The notes beneath the pieces were generated by a model. That model was not told the DNA's origin. It was given only the letters and a program-made list of their open reading frames with translations, and searched no databases. Made by a program: the position numbers and the translations under genes. Shown in pieces: positions 1-14,600 of a stretch of 64,000 nucleotides of DNA (position 1 is the first letter of the stretch; every line of letters starts with the position of its first letter). Origin of the DNA: Lateolabrax maculatus (Eukaryota; Chordata; Actinopteri; Acropomatiformes; Lateolabracidae); assembly GCA_031216445.1 (NCBI GenBank), contig CM062211.1, positions 3,484,001 to 3,548,000 of the forward strand. The letters are read 5' to 3'.

Positions 1-1338
1 CATTCTTTCGCTCTGAGACACAAGAATTGGTGGGTTCTCATCACTACAATACGATAAACTGATGTAACAATGCTACTCTATATTTACATACGGGCATGTT
101 AATATTGTTTTAAGACAGACTTGGAAAAAATGTGAACCTGTTATTTGAGTGTGAAAGTGACGACCACCAAACTGGAGGTGTTCTACTACAGTTCTACCTC
201 TGCTTTTATTTTTTAAGCCAGCTTTTTTTTTAATGTTAGCCAATCTTGAAAGTTTCCTGAAAAAGGCCTGCCTTGTCCCTCATTCGCCACCATATAATTT
301 TATAAGAGATTGTTGGCAGTGCATTCTGAAAGAGGACATAAAAAAAGCTTTTGAAGAGAAAACAACCAGGGATGCAGTCTGAAGCAGCAGAAAATGTTGG
401 CACCACACAGCCAGCTGGAGGACAAAATGCCAACTACACACAACCCACTCCATCAACAATAAACAAACAACCAGTATCATAAAAACCCTCAACATGCACT
501 GTGTGAAGATAGACTAGCTGGAACACCTGCTTCCAGTTTCCAGCTGTGGGAAAGAAGAAATATGACATAATCAAAAAAAAATCTTAGTGTTAGAAGTTAA
601 ATGTATTGCTTTGCAATCTCCCAGAAATCCTCAATGAAGAAACCCTGTGGTATTCTTAGATAGATCCTCAGCTCCTCTGACATGGATCTGACTTTTGATT
701 ACAATGGAGGGAATGTTTCATGTAAACTCTCACTGACCCAGCAAGCAATGGTTCATCTGTCTTTTAATAAAGCCCCTGCTGCTGCCATCTGGCTGTCTGC
801 TACCTGCCTACCTTTGTACATTCTAGTACAATACTCTTTACAAAGCTTGCCAAGGTAAATTAAACTGATATACATGACAATAATTGCTGTCTAGATCTCG
901 TGATCAAAGAAAAGTTATTTGCTGCCGTCTTATTAAAGCCTGATGAGTGTAATGAACGCTCCTGTTAGAGATGTCTGACCATATGCCGCTGCATGCCCGT
1001 TGCTGTGCCGCTCTGATGGAGCCATTGTCTCACATCACAACGAGACAGTGTTTTGTACAGTAGTCACACGCCCATTATCAGTGTACGAGCCGTGGTCAGG
1101 GGTCAGAGGCTATTGGTTGGGCAGCCTTTCCTGCCGTCCACAGTAAAACGTGAATGTGTGTTTTGTTGTTTGATAGCTAGCGTCCCGTAATGAGCAGCTG
1201 TTGACGGGGACGACTTTGTTCGTCTCTGCGTTTGTCTTTCAGTCCCTGTAATCAGCCTGCGTGTCCCGCCCCGCTTTACTTTTATCAACAGTCTGGGAAG
1301 CAGAGATGAAAAGTGTGTTTATGTGTGTGTGTTTTCAG
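1..1338 (+). other. sbf1: sbf1 intron (upstream part)
   Basis: Probably the 3' part of the intron before the first visible sbf1 exon. A pyrimidine/TG-rich stretch and a TTTTCAG acceptor sit directly before 1339. I see no exon, RNA gene or clear repeat here. Short ORFs on both strands show no family resemblance. Confidence 0.6.
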
Positions 1339-4300
1339 TTGGACGTGATCATCGCCGACCTAGACGGCGGCACGGTGACAATCCCTGAGTGTGTCCACAT
1401 CTCCCTGCTGCCTGAACCGCTCCTCCAGCAGACCCAGACTGTGCTCTCCATGGTAAGAGCTGCAGCCTGAACTCTGAACACACATACACACCATACACAC
1501 TACTGGGAAATCTCATTAACATCCAGGGGGTGGTTTCCACCAGGCAATACATTCCCCAGTGGTGCTGTATGGGTTGAGATGCCAGGAAGCTCTTGAATGA
1601 TTGTTTTCCGCCTAATTTTTGGCATAATTTCTTTCAGGTTTAATTTGGGCTTTGCAGTAGTTTAATTTTTATATATTTTTTTAGTATTTAGCTGAGACTG
1701 GTATTTTTAAACACATACTTAAAGAAGTTTATTGCAACTTTTGGATGTTTGTAATGGATACAAAATGCAAAAAACTTGAGAGTAATTTGATAATGTCGTA
1801 TGAAACATGCATGTTGTGTTCAGGGCTGAATCATTCATTAAGGGTGACATGTTGTTGTCTGCTCTCAAGTTCCATTAATGTTTCAGTACATTAGTAAATC
1901 AGGAGATGCTGATACTGTAGTTACTGTATTTTCAAGCATTTTTAAATATTTAGGCTAAAAATAAAATATTTAGGGGAAAAGAGAACAAAACAGAGGGATG
2001 GAATAAAGAGTGTGCGGGTATAAACAAGGAGAGATGAAAAGGATGAAGTGATATAAAGAGAGATGAAGGGAAGGTAAAAGATGAACAGAAAGAAGACAGT
2101 GATTCATTCTGATGTGACAGCTCTGTGATAAAAGGATACTGCAGCTCACAACACAACATCTGACATTTTATCAGCTTCTAAAGGAGTAGATGCTTACATG
2201 TTACCAAACAGCTGCCTGCGTCTCCGTCCTGCAGACGCAGACCAACATGATCATTCATATGGAGTGGTATCCAATATTAACCCTCTTTTAGCTCTGTTTT
2301 TGGAAATATGTCTGCTAAATGACCCACTAAGTTACTCAGCTTCTGCGCAAAACTCAGCGTGGCAAATTTCAGTTTGCAATTATTCGCCATGGCAATAAAG
2401 AAAGACGGACAGAAAGCTGTTTCAGAGGGGTTAGGGATGTTTGAAAACTAACAAAACTTGGCACATGCATTTAAAGAGGTGATTCATGTGATATGGGCCT
2501 TGGCCTTGGTTGTGACAAGATGGCTCCATAGCACCACTTACAGTATCTCTAAAATCAAGCCCCTCCCTTAGGTTTCACCTCACCTGCATCGCCAGACAAA
2601 TTCACAAATGCGTCCTGTCATACAGTACGTCCTGTCAGAAGTACGGCCGCTCCTACTTACTGAGCCAGGCCGCCCCCCTGAACACACCAATTAGGTGTCA
2701 TAGTAATTGTGCCACCTAATGGCAAGAGTTAGTAAACCTTGTGTGGCAATCTCCCTCTGATATAGATGTAATTCTGATGGTGTGCTCTACACTTGATATA
2801 TACAGCATGAGCGTCTGGTCACGAGGCCGTGTCCAGAACACGCCCTGACACGGGTGCTAGGCCCTGATCATCGCTGTTTGCATCTTAAATTTACAATTGG
2901 AACAGAGAGTTTCAATTAAGTCTTTTGTGTTTTTATTTGGGGTGTTTCTTTTAAGTTGAAGCTTGGTGCTATGCTGCTGCCAACTCAGCTGTAGTTATAA
3001 CCATATCACCCTCACACAAGAATGTCCTTTCATGCACTGCACTATTGTGTTCATATCAAGCACTTCAGATAATGCCAGCTCGTATCAAGCACTTTACTGC
3101 ATCCTGCAGTATTAGCCCTTTCCAGTATCCCAGTGCCAGCCCATTCGGAGAAATGCTTTTTATCTGTTTGAGTGTGTAAACAAAACATTTTCCAGCTTCC
3201 TTATTCTCTTTTTGACATCTGGAGAATGCTCATATTTCATTCCTGCTTCCCTTTGTTGGCACTGTTCACTGTGTGTGTCGGACAATACTCTAAAACAGTG
3301 GAATTTGTTGTTACTCACTGAAATGAATGTCTCAGGTATGTGGATCACAGTGGAACTGTTGCAGGAAATTGCCTTCAGTTTATGACCAATTTACTAGATA
3401 AACTCTGAATTGTTATGATTGCAGTCACGTATTATACTGTTTTTATAATAAAGGAATAATGAGTTAACACAATATACATGTGTTGTTCCAGGCTTAGTCA
3501 TGTTTGATTTAATGTGTCAGATACACCCCTGACAGACGCTCAGTTTTTGGGATACAACCCTTTTGACACAGGCATGTTGGCGGTCCGCTCACATGCTGTA
3601 GACTTGTAAACAGTTAAGTGTTTTCTTTTTAGAATTATACAGTGCTTCTAAAAGGTATTCACTCCCCTTAACTTCTCCATGTTTTATTATTTTACTACAT
3701 TGAATAACAGTGGATATAATGTGGATTTTATGACACTGATTACTAGAAAAACAAGTCTAAGAGTCTACTCAATATTGTAAAACAATAAAACATAAAAACA
3801 GTGTACAGCACATTAGACTGTATGATCAAGGATCTTTCTGTAACACTGGCATGAATTTTCCTCTTCACTGGTGGAATATAACAAGGTAATTTTACTCAAG
3901 TACTGTACATTTTTAAGTACTTTCTACTACTAATCTTCACTATTGTCACTTTCCAGATTAATATTTTACATAAAACACATATGATAAGCTTATAAAATAC
4001 ATGGCATTGTTAAAGACTAAACCAGTGGTTCCCAACCAACCACCGTGTGTGTCTGGTTGTATCTGTTGTGTCCCTTGTTACATTTCAGATGTCTAGGAGT
4101 TGTCAGCAGTTCCACCAGAGAAACATTTCCCTTTTAAACTTATCACATGGTTTCATTTCAATTATTATTTAAAGCTCAAAGAGCTAAAATAGTTGAATAT
4201 TTCGCAAGAAAGCAAATTTTAAAAAAGTCCCAAAAATGACTGCAGACTCTTGTAGAAGAACTTCTTTCCTCTCCCATTAATCATCTCACAACCCCTCAGA

Positions 4301-5578
4301 TTTATCTTGCGAACCTCTGGAGTCACTTGACATACCTAACTTTATATAAAGTAGTTAAAACAAGCTCCATGTCGAGCTGCTACGATAATAAAATGCTGCT
4401 TACACAGTAATAAATCCAGATTAACAATCTATTATGTAATATATAATAATATGTCATTTTAAATGCAGAACTTCTACTTGTGATAGAGTATTTTGTTGTA
4501 TAGGTACTTTTACTTGTGAAAAGATATTAAAAAAACTAACTGCTCCAACTGCTTGAAATAAAATAAAATCAATTCAGGACAAACATCGTCAGTGTATGGA
4601 ATGATTTGCTTCTAGTTATCTTGTTTGCACTGATTCATTTGTGGGAAAATCCTCCGAATGTGTTTTATGATGCCAAGTCATCCCTTCCTGGATAATCTGG
4701 TTTGTTTGCTGTTGTTGTGATTGCAGTCACGTGTAAAACATAATGATTCAGTTTATTTGATTATTTACTCTGTATGAAATGACTGGTTTCTGGTAAAAGA
4801 CCCGAGGACAGTTTCCCCTTCGCTGGTTGCACAGGGTTTGTTGTGATGTCACTGAGGCAGAGGGTAGGATGTGTTTATTTGGGAGCTGGCATTCACTGCT
4901 CGGTCTCAGCTCAGATATGCCAAGTGTGTATTTGGATGCTGCAAGGAGCCTAAATTTTGAGAATCAAACATGCTCTTCCCACGGACTCTCGTCGTTTTTG
5001 AAATATTTTTAGAAATGCATTGTCCTGTTTTTGTTACTTTAACAAAATAGAGGCTGAAGATACAGTCTCTATCTGCAGACGTCAAGTCAAAAAGCTTCAG
5101 TAAATCCCCACATTTGCAGTTGGATGATGTTTCATGATCTGCATCAATAACTGCACATTTTATTTATTTTTTGACATGTTACAATCAAGTTCCAGTATGT
5201 TCCAAGAAGCCCAGACTGCAATCTGCCTTGATTGTATTAGTCATTGTTACTCTCCCCTGCAGTCACTATCTGCCCGCCTCTTATCTTATAACACACAGAC
5301 ACAAGATTGAGTCACAGTACTTACAGCACAATCTTGTGATGTGGTCTTTTATCTTAAATATATCCTTTTAATTGTTTTATTATCTTTAGTTTTTATCAAT
5401 GCAGATGTCCTCTGTTTTGTGTGAAAAAACAAGCCAATTAAAAGTGTGTGACATGGTCACCTCGTGCAAGGAAATAAACCACAAACTCTTCTGATTTAAT
5501 TTTGTCCCATAGATCCAATAAGAATGTTGTTTTTAATGTATAAAGGACCTCTAAACCCAAATTTAGAACTATTGTCCC

Positions 5579-5610
<32 letters not shown>

Positions 5611-8600
5611 TGCACATTGACAAACAGCTGCTGGTAAGAACAAAAAAAGACAAAGTGTCCTCAAGCGAGACACTGAACCTCGACCCACTGACTGGGGCAT
5701 CTGATAAATGCCTAAGATGACAAGCCTCAAAATAAATTTATCTAAAAACAAGTTCAAGAGATTTTATGCTGAAATCTCAGGATCATCCCACGTGTTTTTG
5801 TGTTTGGGGACTGTTTCTGTCACTGGTGTGCTTTCTGGCTTATAACCTGGAGACTCTTGTGTGTATTGGTCCTTGCTCTGCATTGATGGAACGAGAGCTG
5901 GAAACTAGCCAAAGACAAGTTTACTGGGTTAAGGGCCTGAGTCCTCCGTCAGCTGAGCTTTGTGTATGGACTCCAACGCAGATTTATAAACTGGAGGATT
6001 GTAGCTCCACTTCAGGACTAATGACGCAGACCCAGAAGTATCAGCCAGGCCAGGAGAGATTACTGCGAAGCTGGAAAACTGATCAGGGTGTTGCCTTCTT
6101 TCATTTGTTTAATAGTCTGAAAATGTTCCTGGAGACAGGTAGAAGCTGGTTTGGGCGAAGGTTGCGGGAACAATGATGCTGTAGATTGTTGGGCAGCAAC
6201 GGTGAACCAGGGCTTAGCTGCTGTGCTCCGCCTACAGATGGCTGAATTAATTTTCATGTAATGGCCTGAGACCAAAGGCTGTTTCTAAGGTAGTGTTTGT
6301 TGATAGTATTCTGCACATGTTGCCTCTGCTACTGTGTCTCCACACTATAAAACAGTCTGTTTTGTTTTCCTTAATCTTCCAAAATCTGTCAGTGACATTA
6401 ATTATTTCAGTTCTTTCCACTTTTCTACAAGCTTTTCACCAGAAAGTGACAGCTTTTTATAAAAAGACACATTCATCAAGTTATCGCTGTGTTTTTAAGA
6501 AAATGCCTCCATTTCAAGGCCTGTAAAGCCACAAATTATAACTATAGTTAATCACAGATCAATTTGGTCATATCTTTATGTGTTCACTGGTGACCCACTT
6601 TAATAGCCAGACCACATTTTGAAAATAAAGCTGAATGTTTTGTACAGGAATATGTTTTTTCAGTCGATATATGATTGTAAAAAATAGAAAAGTAGGGTAA
6701 TAGTTGTAGTAGTAGTGTGGTAGTAGGGTGTAGTCTTGAACTACCATAACCACTAAGGTCTAATATAGGGCTTCAACTAACGATAATTTGTTTTAGCTTT
6801 TTTCAGTTGATGGTGGGAAAAATTCCTGTTATAATTCCCCACAGTCCGAGTTGTAGATGTCTTGTTTTGTCCAACAGTTTAAAACCCAAAGACATTCAGG
6901 TCACAGTCATGTATGATTGTATGTATGAAAGCTTTAAATCCTCACATTTAAGCTGGAACCAACAAAGCATTTTTGGTTAAAGAAAACTAAAACAATTATG
7001 AAGATATTGAAACTAGTTAGCAATTATTTTTCTGTCTTAATGAACTGATTGTTGCAGCTCTAGCCTAAAGAGATTCTGGCTGGTTTAAATGACAAGTGAT
7101 TTCTGGTTAATGCAGTGAATAAACAATACAGCAATGTTAAATTTGCTCCAAAGTGTTGTGATTTGACCCTATCCTGGGCCACGCGTGATAAGTTTGTGCT
7201 GGTACACTGACATCATCAGAAGATTTCTCTCAGGTCTTGACTCCATTACTCCACTGACGCAGCAGGAAGAAGCTACAGTAGAACAGCTATGAGAGGCAGT
7301 TAGATAGTGATTGATGGTGGGTTTGTGTTTGTTGTAGGTTTTGGATCCAGAGCTGGAAATTGCTGATCATGCCTTTCCCCCACTCTCCACGCAACCCTCC
7401 GCACTCAAGATCCAGGTAAGAAAAACACTCTGTCTGCTGTTAACCTGCCGTCTTCTCTCAGCAGCAGGAAGTCTCCAAGTTTTGAGAAGTCTCAGTTTTT
7501 GTTAGAGGATTTAATAATGTTAAAGTCTCTTTATATATTTTTATATATAGAAATTATAAGTCTCGTTGGTTATTTCTTGTGAGAAATTAACCAAATGAAA
7601 AGGTTTTTCATTAGCCCCAGCCCTCTTTGTACAGCACTTTCCCTAAAAGTAGCGATAGAGAGTCAGCACAATGACACATTCTGGGCACAGCATTAACTTC
7701 AAGAGGCAACATTTTCAATAGACAGCATGATGAATGTCACCAGGGTAAGCTATTGGTACAGCCAAATTTGCTCATACCCTCAACTAAAAATGTTGTCTAA
7801 AGTGGCCAGATTCAGTCCAAAGTCTGTACACTCTTGCTGCTCTGAGAGGCCTGATGTTGAACTAGCAAGGTAGGTTTTATATATTTTTCTTTTTGGCATG
7901 AAAAAGGTTTTAAAAGGTCAAAAATGTAACTGGATTAAATCTGCAGGTCCAGGATTCTTGAGGTCCAGTTCAGTTCTTCATTCCATTATTCCTACAGTTT
8001 TGGTGTGTGTGCATGTGTGTGTGGCTTTAACTTGACTGTTATGTGTGTTTCAGGATAAGGAGATCCGGGGAGTTTTCCTGTGGCTGTTCGCTCGGCTCTT
8101 CCAGGGCTATCGCTGGTGTTTACACATCATCCGCATTCACCCAGAACCAGTGATCCGCTTCCATAAGGTCTGTGAACAATGCTCAAGACCAATCATCTGT
8201 GTGTTCTAAAAGAGAGAGTGACTGCAAGAGTGTTCAAAGAGTAGCCAACCGTGTGTGTGCGCTGAGTTTCCTAAACAACAACAGCATCAGATTAGTGTGA
8301 TGTGTATTTCCACAGGCGGCCTTCCTGGGTCAGAGGTCTCTGACAGAGGATGACTTCCTCATGAAGGTGCTGGATGGCATGGCGTTTGCAGGCTTCGTGT
8401 CAGAGAGAGGGCCTCCTTACAGAGCCACCGACCTATTTGATGACGTGAGTCTGTCAGCACGTTGTGCACTGCTACACTGTTTTGGATGGTGTTGACTTTT
8501 CTTTTAAAGGAGAGGGCAGGGAATGACAGGAAAATCTGTGTTGTTAATTTGTCAACACACAAGCCTCTTTTACTGTTTCATCTGCCAAACTTGATTTCTA

Positions 8601-11600
8601 GGCGGAAGACCTTAGAGACAGTGATTGGCTGCTTGTCACACTGACCAGCATAACACAACATTTAAAATGCACTGTGTATCATTATGGAGTGCATTTCTTT
8701 TCTGTTCATTTATTCATTTCAGTTTGTGAAAGATAAACCGTTACTGTTTAACTGAATGTAAGTTGCTGAAATTTGAGGGAAACTTAAGTCTTCGTCCTGT
8801 TTCCACAGCTGGTAGCTAATCACGTGGAGCGGATACGTCAAGAGGAGGCCTGTCCGCACAAAGTCATGAACCACGTCAAGGAGCTGGCTGAGCTGCTCTT
8901 CAAAAATGTATGTTGATGACGAGGAAAACCTACTTGTCATTCTGCTTGTTTCTTATCAGCTCTATGATGTCCTCTTTCTTTCTCTCTTGTGAGACTCTTC
9001 TCCCTCACCATTTTGGCCCAGTTAAGGTCTTAACTTCTCTTTCCATTTTTCTTTTTCTCTCCTTTTACCAAACTAATGGCAGGAGACATATCCCTCACTC
9101 GTATAGCTCAGCTTTTGTTCAGTTGCTTCTTTGTTTTTCTTATCTCGCCACTTTTCCCTCCCTCTAGGAGAATCCTTACCCTGCTGTGGCGATGCACAAA
9201 GTCCAGCGGCCGTCAGAAAACAGCCAGAGCTCTGCGCAGAAGCAGACGCCCTTCCCTGGGCTGGACGACGTTACGGTGGAGCTTTTCATCGACCATGCCG
9301 CTGCCAAGCTCAAGACTGCGCCTCCTGTGGTCAAGGCGGAGCTCAAGGGCATGGTGCCATCTGGGCCCCCACTGGGTGAGCTGGGGAGGGTTCGGCTCAG
9401 ATTCATTTGAAATAAGAACACTGAAATAAAAAAGAAACCCAAAAGTGGCATTGGTTAGACAGAAGGTGGTAAACACTTGACAGAAGTTTGTTGTGAGGCA
9501 GCGGGTGTTGGGTTTCATAGTTGCATTTGTAAAAAGTTCAACACCACTTGTACCACAAACTTCCTGTGTGAACGTTTGCCTCAGACAGCCTGTCTCACAG
9601 TGTGTGTTTAATGGGGTTAATTTCCGTACTGCAGTGATAAATGAGTGTCTGATCACTTCTCCACAGGAGACACCGTGGACAGGAATGGCAACGTGATGGC
9701 CAACAGCGCCCGCAGGCTGGAGGTGGTCAGGAACTGCATCACATACATCTTTGAGAACAAGATGCTCGAGGCCAAGAAGGTAAGAGCATCTCTGCATGAG
9801 TTATATCATGAAACTGCGTACCTACACAGCACTCATTGTTGATTCTAGTCAGGTGTCTTTTCCCTCAAGAGCTTAAGTTACCTGTTTTTTTTTTTTATTA
9901 ATTATTTGTCCTCATTTTGTGCGTTGGTTTGATTTTTCTGAAGTGATGCTGTTTTTCTCCTCTGTCCAGTTAATGCCAGCTGTACTGCGGGCGCTAAAGG
10001 GTCGGGCAGCTCGTATCTGTTTGACCCAGGAGCTCAATCAGCACGTCCTACAGAACAGAGCTGTGCTGGACGATCAGCAGTTTGACTACATTGTCCGAAT
10101 GATGAACTGCACCTTACAGGTGAGCCTGCAAATACTAGAATATATCTAGAATCAATGGTATACCAAAAAAGCCCATCAGAAATTAGAGGTATTTCTTCTT
10201 TAAATTGCCATGCAGAATTGATGCATGGCAGTAAGAAATAGAGATGTTGTCGGGTGAGGATATAACTGAACCAACAGTTCTGTTCTGTTTCTGTTTCTGT
10301 TCAGGACTGCTCGCACATAGATGAACACGGCATTGCAGCTGCCCTCCTTCCACTGGTGACAGCCTTCTGCAGAGTAAGTTCATAATCAGCATCACCAAAG
10401 TCATTCCACATTGCCCACAGCTAAGAACCCACAGAAGTCACTAAAACATTCTGTGTTTGCTGATTGAGTGAGATTTTGAGGGGAGAGCTGTTTTGAGGTG
10501 GTGGGATGTCCTAATCATCTAAAGCAGTTGTCTCCCTCATCAAAGCCTCTTCCTGTGTTTGTCTGACAGAAACTTGGCGCAGGCATCACTCAGTTCGCCT
10601 ACAGCTGTGTACAGGAGCACATGGTGTGGACCACCATGCAATTCTGGGAGGCCATGTTCTACAGCGACGTCCAGAACCACATCAGAGCTCTGTACCTGGA
10701 GACAGAGGAGGGAGAGCCGCAGAACAACTCTGTGAGCAGCTATGTTGCACTCAATATGTTATCAGAGTGAAAAGAAATGATTAATTATTGTCTTGCACAT
10801 TGTAAAAAGTTATTAATGAACGTTTGGAAGGAATCTGCCACCACAGCTAGTAGACTAATGATTCAGTCACCCAGCCCGCTGAGCAGAGTGTCATTAATGT
10901 CTTCAGATGATTAATCATTCACGAACCTCCTTTGATTCGTTCTCAGGAGCAGCAGGACGGGTCAGGCAGTGGGAGGAAAATCAGCGCCTTGGAGCTGGCA
11001 TCAGAGCAGAACCGGCTGTGGCCGACCCTCAGCAAGGACATGCAGGCGGAGCGCGTGCAGAAGGAGGAGAGCACGGTGTTCAGCCAGGCCATCCACTACG
11101 CCAACAGGATGAGCTACCTGCTGCTGCCGCTGGACACCAGCAAGAACCGCCTGCTGAGGAGCTCCGGCCTCGGAGACGTGGAGAGCGTCAGCAACAGCTA
11201 CGTCACCAACAGGTACGAAACAGCTGTCAGCCTTGCTGGTGATTTAAAGGGATCAGACTTTATAAACAATGTTCAGGGAGGACTGTAAAGGATAAGTAAA
11301 GACTGTTCTGTGTCTTTCTCTTAGAGTTCTCCTTCTGACTAGGGCTGGGCAGAATAGTCAAATATATATCAAATATTTTCTTAACATTTTGTCTTTTATA
11401 CTAATAGCCTTAGCTTGAAAATACACTTTATTTTCGAACTTATTAGCACTTTTAAAAATTTCTTTATATCCATGAAGATGAACCTTTATTTTAAAACCAA
11501 GGACACTCATCCCAAGGAGTGAAGGATGTATGAAAGTAATCTGTTGAATCAATATAATTTCATACAGTATTCATTTTTCTTTGAAGATAAGAGATAAAGT

Positions 11601-14600
11601 CAAAGTTAAATGGATTAAGATTAAGTGCAAAAAAAAGTTCCAAATTTAAATTGAGCAGTTGGTACACACACAGTTGAGACATGGTGGGCCCCAAACTACT
11701 TTGCGGTCACAGTATATGGTGCGGACATTTCTCTAGAAATTAAGGAAAAGAGGAAGTGATGTCATTGCATCAGAGCCGGCCGCAATCGTGAATGTACTGT
11801 ACACAGTACACGTATACAGAACCACATGAAAACTTTAGCTTCTCATTCAGCCCTTAAGGAGAAACTCTGCTTTACCTCCACTTGTAAAGTATGGCTGTAA
11901 AGTATGTTATGGTTTTAAACAAAATGTAATAGTACATAAGCCTTCATGCTAAGTTCAGATACTGCTTTGTTTTGTACTTTTGCACTTTTCTAAAGCTGGC
12001 TGGTTTAGAATTTCCAAACATAAGTGTTCAGTGCAGTTTTCCTGTCTTGTAGCATTGCAGGCAGCATGGCAGAGAGCTACGACACAGAGAGCGGCTTCGA
12101 GGACGCTGAGAGCTCAGACGTGGCCAACTCTGTGGTGCGCTTCATTAACCGCTTCGTAGACAAAGTGTGTAACGAGAGTGGCGTGACCAACGAGCACCTC
12201 AAGGCTCTCCACACCATGATACCAGGTATGGACACTCACTGGTCTCGCTTTGCACCACAGAGAGCATCCCACCACACTCCATGGCAAAATCTGTCCCTTC
12301 TGTCCTCGTCTTTATCCTCCTGTCCCGTTTCTTTGCAGATATCGTTCAGATGCACATCGAGACGTTAGACGCAGTCCACAGGGAGAGTAAGAGACTGCCT
12401 CCGATCCAAAAGGTAACCAATTCCTATTTTTACGTTCCACTGGACAAAGGCCCCGCAGAACCCCAGCCAGCCCCGCCCACTCCCCTCTTCACCAATCCCT
12501 ACATCACAGACTCACAGTGTCACGGCAGGTACGTCTGTCCGCCAGAGACAGAACCGTGTGACTCACAGCACGCCTGAGCAGTGCATGCTGGGTGATTGCT
12601 CTCCCTTGTTGTGCTGTTTGGTCTGTGAGGCTCGGTGGAGCTCAGCCCGGCTGCTGCTGCTCCCCGATGCCCTGCAGAGCTGAGTGCCTTCAGTCTGAAG
12701 GGTGCTGTCAGTTTGTGCGTGCAATGTACGGTCGGAGGCCACGCTGAGCTTGACGTGACAAGTTGAGTCATTTTACTAAAGACTCGTGAGCGGAATATTT
12801 ACCCCCTCCCCCCATCCCGGTAATGTTTTCCCATGTGAGCAGATTTCTCTCCATCGCCTCTCTACTTCTGCTCTCACTAATGTCCTGTCAGCATTTTCTT
12901 TTGCAGAATGCAAGTTCATGTCCTGAGTGGGCAGGATCAGTTCAAATAGTGGATATGAGATTGTGGGCTGAACTAAAACACCAAAAACATTTATATTCAG
13001 TTTACAGCTATTCAGGTCCCTGCAGAGGAGACTCTGCCCTCTTTCTGCTGTGTGACTGCAGCTGGAGTGCGAACATGTATGACATTATTCGTTGTGTAAC
13101 AGATTATGAAACAGGTTACCAGAGTTGTAGTTCATTTCCTATCAGAAGTGGAATTCCGTAGGAAGCTCTCCAGGCCTCACTGGGGGACAGGAAGTGATGC
13201 CAGAGGCCAAAGAGGACAAAGCTAGCGTCATATTTCATAGTGACGGTATTCAGAAAAGCTCAGCAGCCCACAGAGGCCTCTTAGTCTAAAAATGAGAGTC
13301 CTGTAATCAAGCTCCGGTTCCTCTGGGACTGCTCAAAACACGACAGTCCTTGTATTCCTTCAGAGAATACATATGAACATCCCATCGCGTAAACACACAG
13401 AAATGAATATTATTATGTATTTCTTTCTGTGTATTTATCTTTTTATTTGTAACATCATCTTTGCCAAAATCCCACCACTCCAGATCAACTGACGTGTGTG
13501 TTATGTAACAATAATACGATCATTTCAACATTAGCCTTCATAAATTTTTTTTTTTTTTGTCTAAACGTCCCAAACAGTGCAGGTCATCCAGCCAGTAACC
13601 TCAGCATGGTTGTGAAAGCATGAGACTCTGATGAGTGGTTATTTGGGATTGAAATATATATTCTGTAGGGCTGCACTTTTACTCACGTTACTGTAGATTA
13701 CAGTTGTCTTTGCCACATGTAATTAGTGCAGCATGTTGCCATTTCATGGATGAATAATGGTAAATACTACTGTCTGCAACACTATCTGCATTATTTTAGT
13801 GAATCATTGTGTAGCCGTATTATCCTACTGGACCTAAGTGTCTAAACCAGGCTGTAGTAGTAGTGACATTTTTTAATGCCACAGTCAGAATCCTACGTGT
13901 TCACTTCTCAACATCCTCTTACCACCGCTGCATCATTAATCCTCCTCCTCTCTTTCTGTCTCTGTGCAGCCCAAGCTGCTGAGGCCGATGCTATTGCCCG
14001 GCGAGGAGCTGGTGATGGATGCCATGCGGGTCCACCTGATCCCCGACGGCCGCGAGGAGGCTACGGGGCTGATGGGAGGGCCGCCTCTGCTTCCTGCCGA
14101 GGGCGCAATCTTCCTCACCACCTACCGTCTCATCTTCAAGGGCACGCCCACCGACCCACTGGGTGAGATACAATACACACACGCGCACACGCAACTTCAA
14201 CAGCCCTGAGCTTCTCTGCGTTCCCACGACCGGTGTGTGGGTCCTCTAAACCCTGCCCTTTGTCTGTGTGTCTTGCTCATGCAGTGGGTGAGCAGGTGGT
14301 GACTCGCTCGTTCCCCATCGCCTCTCTGACCAAGGAGAAGAGGATCTCAGTCACTTTACCCATGGACCAGTTTGTCCAGGAGGGGCTACAGCTCCGGTCC
14401 TGCACCTTCCAGGTACTCTTCCATTCTCAACTCCCATCACAAATATCCTCTCCCTCTCTTTTTCTCTGATTTCACTATTTCTCTGTCTGTCTGTCTGTAG
14501 CTGATGAAGATTGCATTCGATGAGGAGGTCGCATCAGACCTGGCTGAGGTCTTCAGGAAGCACATGCACAAGCTGCGCTATCCTCAGCACGTCCAGGGCA

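Larger units (their letters stand above)
1453..7337 (+). other. sbf1: Long sbf1 intron with repeats
   Basis: A 5.9-kb intron between GTAAGA at 1453 and a TTGTAG acceptor at 7337. It holds the repeat fragments listed separately (3638-3860, 3865-4530, 6766-7066) and a poly(A) run. A 136-codon open frame at 5766-6176 has no recognisable domain and looks like chance. Nothing else can be supported. Confidence 0.7.

Noticed and set aside
2500..2720. Possible old transposon in the first long sbf1 intron (ATGGCTCCATAGCACCACTTA region)
   Set aside because: Words resemble fish repeats, but I could not recall a family or find a second copy in the window.
5766..6176. 136-codon plus-strand ORF in the long sbf1 intron
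   Set aside because: No recognisable domain, no splice-linked neighbours and atypical composition. It is consistent with chance or degraded repeat.
9213..9797. 194-codon minus-strand ORF
   Set aside because: Antisense to two well-supported sbf1 exons, with no domain recognised.
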